A DNA stretch of 36,238 bases from Bacteroidales bacterium (GTDB taxonomy: Bacteria; Bacteroidota; Bacteroidia; Bacteroidales; JAGONC01), in assembly GCA_028716265.1 (NCBI GenBank), contig JAQUQD010000029.1:1-36238 (forward strand). The letters are read 5' to 3'. The notes beneath the pieces were generated by a model. It was not told the origin of the DNA. It was given only the letters and a program-made list of their open reading frames with translations, and ran no database searches. Each line of letters begins with the position of its first letter. The first letter of the stretch is position 1. Both the position numbers and the translations under genes were made by a program. Below, one piece after another: positions 8,515 through 16,579 of this stretch.

Positions 8515-9509
8515 ACCGGGATCCTTTCTAGCAATTGTTCTATCTGAATGGTGACAGCGCATTTAAAGTGCCTTTCGGGGCATTCGTTATGCCCGTGCAG
8601 GCCGCAGGGGCGGCATGTCAGCGGCTCCACCGTTTCAATGACAAACGAATCCCGGGACAACGGCCCAAAACCGAACGAAGGCACGGTGGAACAAAAGATG
8701 GTTGACACCGGGGCATCCATCGCGGATGCCAGATGCTGGGGAGCGGAATCGTTTACGAAGTTCATCCGTGCGTCCTTCATCAGGACAGCCGTCTGAAGAA
8801 GTGTAAATTTACCAGCCAGGGGGATCACCGAAGGGTGTTTTGTCATACCGGCTATATGTTCACAAAGCGCCTTGTCCGCTTCAGCGCCGATAAGGTAGAC
8901 AGTCAGGCTTTCCGGTATTTCGTTAAGGAATCCGACCCATTGGGCAGCAGGAAATTGTTTTGTAAACCAAAGAGATGCAGGAGCAATGCAAAGGTAAGGC
9001 ACTTGCTTGTACCTTGCGACCATTGCCTCATCCGACGATGATGGATAGAGCTTGGGCTTTCGCAGGGATGTTATCTTCAAATATGCGATCAGCGACAGGT
9101 TGCGGTCTACCTCATGCAGGGAATTACCGTCAGCGGAGATGATATGTTCTGCACGGTGGGTGAAAAAGATGGAAAAAGGATTCTTGGTAAATCCCGATCT
9201 GAACCTGGAGCCCGAACAGGCTGTGATCAACCCCGTGGAGCCAAAACGCTGAACATTGACCACATGCTGATACCTGCTACTTCTGATCAAATGGGTGAGC
9301 CTGATCAGTTGGAGGTACTTTCCGGAGGATTTGTCCCAGGTGATGATCTTGTGCAGAAAAGGATGTCCTTCGAATAAAACCTCATGACCCTGCTTCACCA
9401 GAAGATCAATTTTCGCGTCCGGAAAAGCAGCATGGAGCGTTTCCATCACCGGTGTAACCAGGATGGCATCCCCTATCGAAGCCGTTTGTATGATTAAAAA
9501 AGACACCAT
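8511..9509 (-). CDS. Glycosyltransferase family 9 (LPS heptosyltransferase-like)
   Basis: A 332-residue GT-B enzyme of family 9. The N-terminus FLIIQTASIGDAILVTPVM is the family-typical loop with the catalytic aspartate, and the C-terminal half has NDSAPQHLASAMDAP. A cysteine-rich tail (CRPCGLHGHNECPERHFKC) recurs in Bacteroidota members, perhaps as a metal site. GT9 enzymes transfer heptose or similar sugars to the lipopolysaccharide core at the inner face of the cytoplasmic membrane; the exact sugar cannot be read. The stop overlaps the start of the downstream Sua5-family gene by four bases. Confidence 0.9.
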   Translation of the reverse strand: MVSFLIIQTASIGDAILVTPVMETLHAAFPDAKIDLLVKQGHEVLFEGHPFLHKIITWDKSSGKYLQLIRLTHLIRSSRYQHVVNVQRFGSTGLITACSGSRFRSGFTKNPFSIFFTHRAEHIISADGNSLHEVDRNLSLIAYLKITSLRKPKLYPSSSDEAMVARYKQVPYLCIAPASLWFTKQFPAAQWVGFLNEIPESLTVYLIGAEADKALCEHIAGMTKHPSVIPLAGKFTLLQTAVLMKDARMNFVNDSAPQHLASAMDAPVSTIFCSTVPSFGFGPLSRDSFVIETVEPLTCRPCGLHGHNECPERHFKCAVTIQIEQLLERIPV

Positions 9510-9544
9510 TCCTGAACCATAAATGACAATGAATGACTGTTCCC

Positions 9545-10381
9545 CTAGATCTGCACGTTAAACTCCCTCAATGCTTCATTCAGCGAAGTTTTCCTGTCGG
9601 TTGATTCCTTCCTTTTACCGATGATGAGTGCGCAGGAGACCTGGAAATCGCCCGCCGGGAATTGTTTGGTGTAGGATCCCGGAATAACGACTGAACGGGG
9701 AGGCACATATCCTTTCCACTCGAGCGGTTCATCTCCTGTAACGTCGATGATGCGTGTAGATCGGGTTATCACCACATTGGCCCCGAGCACGGCTTCTCTC
9801 CCTATCCTGGCACCCTCCACCAGGATGCACCTGGAACCAATAAAACAATGATCTTCAACGATCACCGGTGCATCCTGAATGGGTTCGAGCACACCTCCGA
9901 TACCCACTCCGCCGCTCAGGTGAACGTTCCGGCCGATCTGGGCACAGGAGCCCACCGTTGCCCAGGTATCGACCATCGTACCAGCATCGACATAGGCTCC
10001 GATGTTGACGTATGACGGCATCAGTATGGCCCCCGGTGCAATGAAAGCACCGTAACGCGCAATGGCATGGGGCACGACACGCACACCCAGCGCCTGGTAA
10101 CCCTTTTTCAATCCTATCTTGTCGTGGAATTCAAACGGTCCTACCTCCGTCACCACCATATCCTGCAAAGGAAAATACAGCACCACCGCCTTTTTGATCC
10201 ATTCGTTCACCCTCCATTCCACCACGCCTGTTTTGTGATCTTCAACCGGTTCTGCCACCCGGATCGCCCCCCTGTCGAGCAGTGCAATCACTTCCCGTAT
10301 GGCCATACAGGCTTCATTTTCATGAAGTTCGGCACGATGTTCCCACACGTGTTCGATGATTTCCTGCAGCGGATGATGCAT
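9545..10381 (-). CDS. dapD: 2,3,4,5-tetrahydropyridine-2,6-dicarboxylate N-succinyltransferase
   Basis: A 278-residue acyltransferase of the succinylase branch of lysine and diaminopimelate synthesis. It succinylates tetrahydrodipicolinate with succinyl-CoA. After an alpha-helical N-terminal domain there is a left-handed beta-helix built of hexapeptide repeats. Visible landmarks are YVNIGAYVDAGTMVDTWATV, GVGIGGVLEP and EGARIGREAVLGANVVIT. These match DapD rather than the shorter acetyltransferase DapH. It acts as a cytosolic trimer. The gene faces away from ruvX; a TAATTTTG box on the minus strand lies 15-22 bases before its ATG. Confidence 0.95.
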   Translation of the reverse strand: MHHPLQEIIEHVWEHRAELHENEACMAIREVIALLDRGAIRVAEPVEDHKTGVVEWRVNEWIKKAVVLYFPLQDMVVTEVGPFEFHDKIGLKKGYQALGVRVVPHAIARYGAFIAPGAILMPSYVNIGAYVDAGTMVDTWATVGSCAQIGRNVHLSGGVGIGGVLEPIQDAPVIVEDHCFIGSRCILVEGARIGREAVLGANVVITRSTRIIDVTGDEPLEWKGYVPPRSVVIPGSYTKQFPAGDFQVSCALIIGKRKESTDRKTSLNEALREFNVQI

Positions 10382-10395
10382 GTTCGATTTTTCTT

Positions 10396-10403
10396 CAAAA
10401 TTA
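10396..10403 (-). promoter_or_regulatory. -7 box of dapD promoter
   Basis: TAATTTTG on the minus strand fits the TAnnTTTG consensus exactly and lies 15 bases before the dapD start. No good -33 TTTG is seen at the normal distance, so only the -7 element is claimed. Confidence 0.5.
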
Positions 10404-10444
10404 CAAATTTATGGGGCTGCCTCCCATGGCTGGGGAAAATTCGC

Positions 10445-10452
10445 TAATTTTG
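10445..10452 (+). promoter_or_regulatory. -7 box of ruvX-def promoter
   Basis: TAATTTTG fits TAnnTTTG and lies 26 bases before the chosen ruvX ATG at 10478. The predicted start site near 10459 favours that ATG over 10466. No clear -33 element. Confidence 0.5.
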
Positions 10453-10477
10453 TTGCCTGTTTCCCATGCTAGAAGCC

Positions 10478-10915
10478 ATGGCACGAATACTTGCGATCGA
10501 TTATGGAAGAAAAAGGACCGGGCTGGCCGTGACCGATGATCTTCAGATCATTGCCAGCGGCCTTACGACCGTACCCTCTGCGGAAACGATCGCATTTTTG
10601 TCCGGTTATCTTTCCCGCGAAAAGGTGGAGTGTTTTGTTGTCGGATTGCCCCGTCAAATGAACAATTCCCCCTCGGAATCTGTTGTAATGATTGAATCAT
10701 TCATCCGGGCACTGGAAAAAAATTTTCCTCATGTACCTGTGGTACAGACAGATGAACGGTTCACCTCAAAGATTGCATTTCAAACAATGGTCAGCGCAGG
10801 TCTGAAAAAAAAGGACCGGCAGAACAAAGGCCTTGTTGACCAGGTTAGCGCCACCATTATCCTGCAGTCTTATCTTGAAGCTAGAAATAATATCTATCAG
10901 CGCAGCAAACCATGA
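10478..10915 (+). CDS. ruvX: Holliday junction resolvase-like RuvX (YqgF family)
   Basis: A 145-residue RNase H-fold nuclease. The N-terminus MARILAIDYGRKRTGLAVTD carries the first catalytic aspartate (D8), VVGLPR the second strand, and DERFTSKIA plus the C-terminal DQVSATIILQSYL complete the YqgF pattern. YqgF is described as a Holliday junction resolvase homologue and acts in 16S rRNA 5'-end maturation in E. coli. An earlier ATG at 10466 is in frame, but residue 5 of that frame starts the conserved sequence, so 10478 is preferred. The stop overlaps the def start (ATGA-type overlap), so the two genes are likely coupled. Confidence 0.92.
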   Translation: MARILAIDYGRKRTGLAVTDDLQIIASGLTTVPSAETIAFLSGYLSREKVECFVVGLPRQMNNSPSESVVMIESFIRALEKNFPHVPVVQTDERFTSKIAFQTMVSAGLKKKDRQNKGLVDQVSATIILQSYLEARNNIYQRSKP

Positions 10916-11490
10916 TGTTACCCATCGTCGCATACGGCCACCCCACCCTTCGCAGTAAGGCGGAAGAGATCGATGAATCGTATCCGGGGCTCGAAGAACT
11001 GATTGAATCCATGTTCGTTACCATGCGGGAATCAAACGGAGTCGGACTGGCGGCGCCCCAGATCAACCGTTCGATCCGGCTTTTCGTTATCGATGCTTCT
11101 CCCTATGCCAAGGACTATCCCGAAGTGACCGATTTTATGCAGGTGTTCATCAATCCATATATCCTAAAGGAAACCGGGAGGGAATGGACATTCAACGAAG
11201 GATGCCTCAGCATCCCTGATATCAGGGAAGATGTGATTCGTAAATCAAGGGTCCGCATCCGTTATCTGGATGAACATTTCCAGCCACATGAAGAAACCTT
11301 CGAAGGAGTAGCAGCCCGGATCATCCAGCATGAATATGATCACCTGGAAGGGATCATGTTCGTCGACCGGATCAATTCACTGAGGAAAACGCTGCTGAGA
11401 AGAAAATTAAATGATATTTCCAGGGGGGCTGTCGAGGTGGATTATAAAATGATCTTCCCCCTTCAGAAAAAATCCATGGCTGTCAGATGA
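10912..11490 (+). CDS. def: Peptide deformylase
   Basis: A 192-residue metalloenzyme that removes the N-formyl group from new proteins. All three motifs are present: GVGLAAPQ at residues 43-50, EGCLSIP with the metal ligand C98, and QHEYDHLEG with H140, catalytic E141 and H144. Length is normal. ATG codons at 10912 and 10915 both work; the first overlaps the ruvX stop. Adjacent ruvX, def and a TPR lipoprotein are all close together on the plus strand and are probably one operon. Confidence 0.96.
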   Translation: MMLPIVAYGHPTLRSKAEEIDESYPGLEELIESMFVTMRESNGVGLAAPQINRSIRLFVIDASPYAKDYPEVTDFMQVFINPYILKETGREWTFNEGCLSIPDIREDVIRKSRVRIRYLDEHFQPHEETFEGVAARIIQHEYDHLEGIMFVDRINSLRKTLLRRKLNDISRGAVEVDYKMIFPLQKKSMAVR

Positions 11491-11525
11491 CACCATAACA
11501 AATGGAATAATTAAAATACCTGGCC

Positions 11526-12056
11526 ATGAATCGACTGGCATATTCAGGACTGCTAATGGTGCTTGTCCTGCTGGTTTCTTCCTGCTCACAGAAGAACAAA
11601 CTCGAAAAACAGATCAAGGACCTCGAGGCAGAAATTTTTTCTGCGACCGGTCAGACCATCAACGCTGATATGACGGTCCAGCTGGTGGATGCCTATGTTA
11701 AGTACGCAGATGCGTATCCCGGGGAGAAAAAGTCAGCGGAATTCCTTTTCAACGCTGGCAATGTGGCCATGAACCTGTTGGACCCCAGGAAAGCCATCTC
11801 CATTTTCGACCGCATCCTGCAGAACTATCCGGATAACGAACGTATCCCCCACTGCTTGTTCCTGAAAGCGTTTATCTACGAAAACCAGCTGAACCAGCTG
11901 GGACAGGCAGAGATGCTTTACAAGGAATTTCTGGAGAAATATCCCGGGCACGAATTTGCCGATGATGCGGAGCTTTCGCTGAAAAACCTTGGAAAATCTC
12001 CCGAAGAGCTACTGGAACAGTTCCAGAAAATGGCAGGTGCCGACAGCATCCAATAA
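11526..12056 (+). CDS. TPR-containing lipoprotein
   Basis: A 176-residue exported protein. It starts with a signal peptide ending in a lipobox (VLLVSSC, then SQKNK), so it is probably lipidated at Cys20. A short charged coiled stretch (KLEKQIKDLEAEIF) follows. After that come about two and a half tetratricopeptide units with the pattern AEFLFNAGNVAMNLLDPRKAI and NERIPHCLFLKAFIYENQLN, recalling the C-terminal part of CpoB/YbgF and BamD-like proteins. Probable role: periplasmic scaffold. No specific partner can be named. It is the last gene of the ruvX-def run and meets cdaA tail to tail with no gap. Confidence 0.85.
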   Translation: MNRLAYSGLLMVLVLLVSSCSQKNKLEKQIKDLEAEIFSATGQTINADMTVQLVDAYVKYADAYPGEKKSAEFLFNAGNVAMNLLDPRKAISIFDRILQNYPDNERIPHCLFLKAFIYENQLNQLGQAEMLYKEFLEKYPGHEFADDAELSLKNLGKSPEELLEQFQKMAGADSIQ

Positions 12057-12866
12057 TCAGTTGAACTCTTCCTCCAAAAAATTTTTTAGGTTTGCCGGTG
12101 TGATCCTGGTAAAAATCTCCCCTTTTTTGCTATAGGCGATCTCCCCTGTTTGTTCTGAAACGATGATCGCCACAGCGTCCGAAATTTCAGTGATGCCTGC
12201 TGCAGCACGGTGACGTAGACCATAATCGGCCGGGAAATCCCTGTTCTTGGTAATGGGCAGCACGCACCGGGCAGCTTTTATCCGGTTCTTCAGGATAATG
12301 ATAGCGCCGTCATGCAGGGGATTGTTCTTGTAAAAGATGTTCTGGATCATAGGCTCTGAGATCAGTGCGTCGAGCATGACACCTGTGTCGGAAAAAGATT
12401 GCAGCTCATTCAATTTTGCGCAGACAATCAGTGCACCGGTACGGGTATTCCCCATTTCCATACAGGCTTTGGTGATTTTGTCAACGTCCAGGTTATCCTT
12501 CCTGTCGCCGTGAAGCATCCATGTAAACAGCCGCCTGCGATCTTTCAGCAGACGGGGAGTCCCGACGATCAACAGGAAGCGCCTTATCTCCGGCTGGAAG
12601 ACGACGATGAGAGCAATGAATCCGACACTGATGAAAGCACCCAGGATCTCCCCCAGCAGGTCCATATCCAGTGCGGTAACCACCTTCCAGACCAGGTAAA
12701 TGGAAAGAAGTCCAAAAAAAATGTTGATGGCTGCAGTCCCTTTGACCATCCGGTAAAAAGCAAACAACAGGATGGCAACCAGAAGGATATCGATAACATC
12801 CACAAGCCGCACCTGGAAAAAACCACTGAGTACTATGCTGGGAACAACTTCCATAACCGGCTGCAA
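12057..12866 (-). CDS. cdaA: Diadenylate cyclase CdaA
   Basis: A 269-residue membrane-bound enzyme that makes cyclic di-AMP from two ATP. Three N-terminal membrane helices (about residues 22-38, 45-62 and 76-93) precede a linker and a DisA_N catalytic domain. The two active-site motifs are intact: LHDGA with D186-G187-A188 and LRHR with R218-H219-R220. TRTGALIV is also typical. Cyclic di-AMP controls potassium and osmolyte transport and wall homeostasis. It is adjacent to folP on the same strand, 9 bases apart, a pairing conserved in Bacteroidota. No CdaR-like regulator is present nearby. Confidence 0.95.
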   Translation of the reverse strand: MQPVMEVVPSIVLSGFFQVRLVDVIDILLVAILLFAFYRMVKGTAAINIFFGLLSIYLVWKVVTALDMDLLGEILGAFISVGFIALIVVFQPEIRRFLLIVGTPRLLKDRRRLFTWMLHGDRKDNLDVDKITKACMEMGNTRTGALIVCAKLNELQSFSDTGVMLDALISEPMIQNIFYKNNPLHDGAIIILKNRIKAARCVLPITKNRDFPADYGLRHRAAAGITEISDAVAIIVSEQTGEIAYSKKGEIFTRITPANLKNFLEEEFN

Positions 12867-12875
12867 AAGTACGGA

Positions 12876-13757
12876 TTAATTTGAAGCGGCAGTGACGAAT
12901 TCCCTGCACAGCCTCACGGTCTGGAAGGCTTCCCTGACATCGTGTACACGCAAGATGTGAGCTCCTTTCAGGATGGCGATGGTATTCAGGACCGTCGTCC
13001 CGTTCAGGGCTTCCGACGGATTGGTATTCAATACTTTGTTGATCATGGATTTGCGTGACAATCCAACCATCACCGGTCTGCCGAAGGACTTGAACTGCTG
13101 CAGACTGGCCAGAAGCTTGTAATTATGTTCCACGGTCTTGCCGAAACCAAATCCGGGATCGATGATGATATCCTGAATGCCACCCTGAGCGGCACATGCA
13201 ATCCGCTCTTCAAAGAAGCGGTGGATCTGGCCGACCACATCCTCATAGGTCGGATTGAGCTGCATGGTGGCAGGTTGGCCCTGGATATGCATCATGATGT
13301 ACGGAATATGCTGACCGGAGAGAACGGTGATCATGGCAGGATCGAACCTGCCTGCCGAAATGTCGTTGATCATGTCGGCCCCATGGTCAATGGCTTTCCG
13401 GGCGACACCCGACCGGTATGTGTCCACCGATAACAGGATTTCCGGAAATTGTTCCCGGATGACTTTAAGAACAGGCAGAAGCCTCTTCTCTTCCTCCTGC
13501 CCGGATACTTCCTTTGATCCTGGTCGCGTCGAAACAGCTCCCAGATCGATGATGTCGGCACCGGCCTGAATCATCTGATCGGTGTGCCGCAGAACATCCT
13601 GCAACAAAGGGAAGTACCCGCCATCGTAAAAGGAATCTGGAGTCAGGTTCATGATCCCCATGATCAGGGGATGATCAATTATTAGATCTCTCCCCTGGCA
13701 ATTTATCCTGTGCGCTGTTGAAAAAGCTGTATTTTTACAATCCATTCGGTTTTCCAT
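12876..13757 (-). CDS. folP: Dihydropteroate synthase
   Basis: A 293-residue TIM-barrel enzyme of folate synthesis joining p-aminobenzoate to 6-hydroxymethyl-dihydropterin pyrophosphate; it is the sulfonamide target. The first motif MGIMNLTPDSFYDGG, DLGAVSTRPGS, VDTYR, DPGFGFGKTVEHN, GLSRKSMI and the final RVHDVREA are all present. The first 24 residues are unusually polar for the family. Starts at 13757 or 13745 are both possible. It is followed by cdaA after 9 bases and faces the DUF1599 gene across a 32-base gap that must contain both promoters. Confidence 0.95.
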   Translation of the reverse strand: MENRMDCKNTAFSTAHRINCQGRDLIIDHPLIMGIMNLTPDSFYDGGYFPLLQDVLRHTDQMIQAGADIIDLGAVSTRPGSKEVSGQEEEKRLLPVLKVIREQFPEILLSVDTYRSGVARKAIDHGADMINDISAGRFDPAMITVLSGQHIPYIMMHIQGQPATMQLNPTYEDVVGQIHRFFEERIACAAQGGIQDIIIDPGFGFGKTVEHNYKLLASLQQFKSFGRPVMVGLSRKSMINKVLNTNPSEALNGTTVLNTIAILKGAHILRVHDVREAFQTVRLCREFVTAASN

Positions 13758-13789
13758 AGGTCATGGTTCATTTGTGCTAATTTACAACA

Positions 13790-14338
13790 ATGAGCGATAT
13801 TACATCCAAACAATTTGATCAGGTGGTCACAGCCTGCCGCAAGGTTTTCACGGACAAAATGAAAGACTATGGAGTTGCGTGGCGAATTCTGCGGACTCCC
13901 TCGCTCACCGATCAGATCTATATCAAGGCGGAACGGATCAGAAGCATCGACCGGAAGGGTTTGCGTAAAATTAAAGAAGGCGCCGAACCTGAATTCACAG
14001 GGATCATCAACTACTCCGTCATGGCGTTGATCCAGCTTGAATTGGGTGAGGATAATCCCTCCCTGCTCGAAGTGAACGATGCGGTGGCGCTGTATGATAA
14101 GTATACAAAAAAGGCAAAAGACCTGATGATGGATAAGAACCACGATTATGGTGAGGCATGGCGCAATATGAGGATTAGTTCGCTCACCGACATCATCCTG
14201 ATGAAACTGCTCCGCATCAAGCAGATTGAGGATCATGAGGGAAAGACTCTTGTTTCGGAAGGCGTGGATGCAAATTATTACGACATCATCAACTATGCGG
14301 CATTTGCGCTGATCAAATTACGTGGGGATAACATATAG
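13790..14338 (+). CDS. DUF1599 protein with two tandem copies of the domain
   Basis: A 182-residue soluble protein built from two related halves of about 80 residues. The first has KDYGVAWRILRTPSLTDQIY and GIINYSVMALIQLE, the second has HDYGEAWRNMRISSLTDIIL and DIINYAAFALIKL. This is the DUF1599 family, which as I recall Pfam also lists as a nucleotide-modification-associated domain; biochemical function is unproven. It is very regularly found at this position in Bacteroidota, ahead of the DoxX, tpiA and prmA genes. The gene opens a plus-strand run with gaps of 1-45 bases. A TAATTTAC sequence just upstream is a poor -7 match. Confidence 0.85.
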   Translation: MSDITSKQFDQVVTACRKVFTDKMKDYGVAWRILRTPSLTDQIYIKAERIRSIDRKGLRKIKEGAEPEFTGIINYSVMALIQLELGEDNPSLLEVNDAVALYDKYTKKAKDLMMDKNHDYGEAWRNMRISSLTDIILMKLLRIKQIEDHEGKTLVSEGVDANYYDIINYAAFALIKLRGDNI

Positions 14339-14349
14339 ACCGTTTACAA

Positions 14350-15468
14350 ATGAAATGGATGAAACTGATAAGGCTGATCAGCCGGTACATCGTCGGGGCT
14401 GTTTTTGTACTCAGTGGATTTACGAAAGGAGTGGATCCGCTGGGGACCATCTTCCAGTTTGAAGATTACATGATCGCCTATGGTATGCCATGGGCATTGC
14501 CCCTGGCTTTACCGGCCACTGTGATCCTCTGCACCCTTGAGTTCACCATTGGCGTAGCCCTTCTGCTCAACGTTAAGATGAAAATCACCCGCTGGGCTTT
14601 GCTGGTGATCATGGTGTTCTTTACGATCCTGACCTTTTTGGACGCAGTGTATAACCTGGTTACAGATTGCGGGTGTTTCGGAGAAGCCATTATTCTTACC
14701 AACTGGCAGACCTTTTATAAGAACGTGGTGCTGATGGTCTTTGTCCTGATCATCTTTTTTACCCATAAATATTCATTTTCAATATTTTCCAGGAAAGCTC
14801 AAAACATAATGGCGATTATCACGATGCTGGTATTCAGTGCCTTCACGGTCTATTCATACAACCGTTTACCAATCGTAGACTTTCTGGATTGGGATATTGG
14901 CCAGGACCTGACGCCGGAGAATCCCGGAAAACCGTTGACCTACCTGATCTATAAGAATAAGCTGACAGGAGAAACTACAAAGATGCTCTCCGGGGATCTT
15001 CCCTGGCAGGACTCTGTTTGGATGAGCCAATGGGAATTCTCCGACATGGAAATCGACAATACGCAGGTTAAGAAATCCCACGGCCTTAAGATCGAGGACT
15101 CTACGGGGATGGACCTGACAAGCTTCTATATCGGCAATCCCGGATACCAGTTCATCCTGGTAGCCTATGATCTTGAAAAGGCCAATGAGAAAGGAATGGA
15201 AAAGATGGTGCGTTTCTGCGACGAAGCCATACACTACAATATCTCTTTCATCCTGCTTACAGCCAGCCTGCCCGAAGAAGCGGAAAATTTCAGGGAACAA
15301 AATAAAGCATCCTTTGAGATCTTTTATGCGGACGACATCATCCTGAAGATGATGGTACGATCCAATCCGGGTCTGATGCTGCTTCACAACGGAGTAATCA
15401 TCGACAAATGGCATTTTCATGATTTTCCCGAATTTGATGTAATATCAAAGCAGTTAAATACTGACTGA
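14350..15468 (+). CDS. DoxX/MauE-like membrane protein (BT_3928 type)
   Basis: A 372-residue membrane protein. The first about 140 residues contain four membrane helices with the DoxX signature GAVFVLSGFTKGVDPLGT. A cysteine pair follows in DCGCFGEAI, then LTNWQTFYKN, the pattern shared by DoxX, MauE and BT_3928-type proteins. A fifth hydrophobic segment (MAIITMLVFSAFTVYSY) leads into a roughly 190-residue soluble domain, probably periplasmic. The latter half of that domain (FILVAYDLEKANE, FILLTASLPEEA, FEIFYADDIILKMM) resembles a thioredoxin-like fold without a CxxC. A redox role is possible but is inference. It is cotranscribed with DUF1599 (11-base gap) and the permease (5-base gap). Confidence 0.85.
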   Translation: MKWMKLIRLISRYIVGAVFVLSGFTKGVDPLGTIFQFEDYMIAYGMPWALPLALPATVILCTLEFTIGVALLLNVKMKITRWALLVIMVFFTILTFLDAVYNLVTDCGCFGEAIILTNWQTFYKNVVLMVFVLIIFFTHKYSFSIFSRKAQNIMAIITMLVFSAFTVYSYNRLPIVDFLDWDIGQDLTPENPGKPLTYLIYKNKLTGETTKMLSGDLPWQDSVWMSQWEFSDMEIDNTQVKKSHGLKIEDSTGMDLTSFYIGNPGYQFILVAYDLEKANEKGMEKMVRFCDEAIHYNISFILLTASLPEEAENFREQNKASFEIFYADDIILKMMVRSNPGLMLLHNGVIIDKWHFHDFPEFDVISKQLNTD

Positions 15469-15473
15469 TCTGT

Positions 15474-16556
15474 ATGTTCCGGTTTATTGTCAGACGATTA
15501 TGGTACGGATTTCTTGTTCTGCTGGGAGTGATTACGGTAGTGTTCTTGCTTTTCAACGTCCTGCCCGGGGATCCGGCACGAATGGTATTGGGTCAGCGGT
15601 CAGATATTTCGACCGAGGAAGCCATCAGGAAGGACCTGGGACTTGACAAATCCGGAATAATACAGTATTTCAGCTTCCTTAACGACCTTGCGCCCGTTTC
15701 ATTCCATCATACAACAGATCCATCCCATCACTGGTACCTGGACAGCACGCGCTATTCACCTTTCGTTAACATTGCCAATCTTGCCAATGACTGGACCGTG
15801 GTACTGAAAAAGCCGTATCTGAGGCGATCGTATCAGAGTAAAAGAGAGGTCACTGATATTCTTGCGGAGGCTTTTCCGAAAACCCTGCTTCTTGCCGCTG
15901 TGTCCATCAGCTTTACCATGGTGGTGGGGATTGCCATCGGGCTACTGTGCGCAATAAATAAAAACAAGTTGATTGACAGGATCTTCCTGATCTTATCCGT
16001 CCTTGGAATGTCGCTTCCCTCTTTTTTTGCCGCTATCCTGATCGGATGGATTTTTGCTTTTGTCCTGGCGGATTATACAGGCCTGAACATGTTTGGGAGC
16101 ATGTATTCGGTTGATGATTTCGGGCAGGGTGAATATCTTGACCTGAAGAACTTGATTTTGCCTGCTTTTACGCTGGGGATCAGGCCTTTGGCAGTAATCG
16201 TAGAATTGACGAGAAGCTCGGTGCTGGAAGTGCTTTCCCAGGATTATATCCGGACTGCCCGGGCCAAGGGTTTACCGGGAAGCAGGATCCTCTGGCACCA
16301 TGCACTGCGGAATGCGATGAATCCTGTTGCCAGCGCTGTCACCGGTTGGTTTGCCTCGCTCTTGGCTGGAGCTGTCTTCGTTGAATATGTATTTGACTGG
16401 AAAGGGATCGGTGTGGTGATCGTGGATTCGCTGGAGAAGTATGATTTCCCTGTGATGATGGGCGCCGTCCTGCTGATTTCAGTCATGTTGGTATTTATTA
16501 ATATTTTTGCAGATATTATATATGGGTATCTGGATCCCAGGATCAGGTACGAATAA
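15474..16556 (+). CDS. ABC transporter permease, DppB/OppB type
   Basis: A 360-residue inner-membrane permease. The N-terminal RRLWYGFLVLLGVITVVFLL and LPGDPARMVLG are the hallmark of the dipeptide/oligopeptide/nickel permease family. The cytoplasmic EAA loop reads DYIRTARAKGLPGSRILWHH. Compared with E. coli DppB it carries an extra periplasmic stretch (about residues 65-115, DPSHHWYLDSTRYSPF). No partner permease, ATPase or binding protein is nearby, so the rest of the transporter must be encoded elsewhere. It sits 5 bases after the DoxX gene and 23 before tpiA. Substrate unknown, probably peptides. Confidence 0.9.
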   Translation: MFRFIVRRLWYGFLVLLGVITVVFLLFNVLPGDPARMVLGQRSDISTEEAIRKDLGLDKSGIIQYFSFLNDLAPVSFHHTTDPSHHWYLDSTRYSPFVNIANLANDWTVVLKKPYLRRSYQSKREVTDILAEAFPKTLLLAAVSISFTMVVGIAIGLLCAINKNKLIDRIFLILSVLGMSLPSFFAAILIGWIFAFVLADYTGLNMFGSMYSVDDFGQGEYLDLKNLILPAFTLGIRPLAVIVELTRSSVLEVLSQDYIRTARAKGLPGSRILWHHALRNAMNPVASAVTGWFASLLAGAVFVEYVFDWKGIGVVIVDSLEKYDFPVMMGAVLLISVMLVFINIFADIIYGYLDPRIRYE

Positions 16557-16579
16557 TCATCATTCAATATTACACCGCC

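Noticed and set aside
12057-13757. Cyclic di-AMP riboswitch near cdaA
   Set aside because: No ydaO-like structured leader can be placed; the intergenic gaps are 9 and 32 bases.
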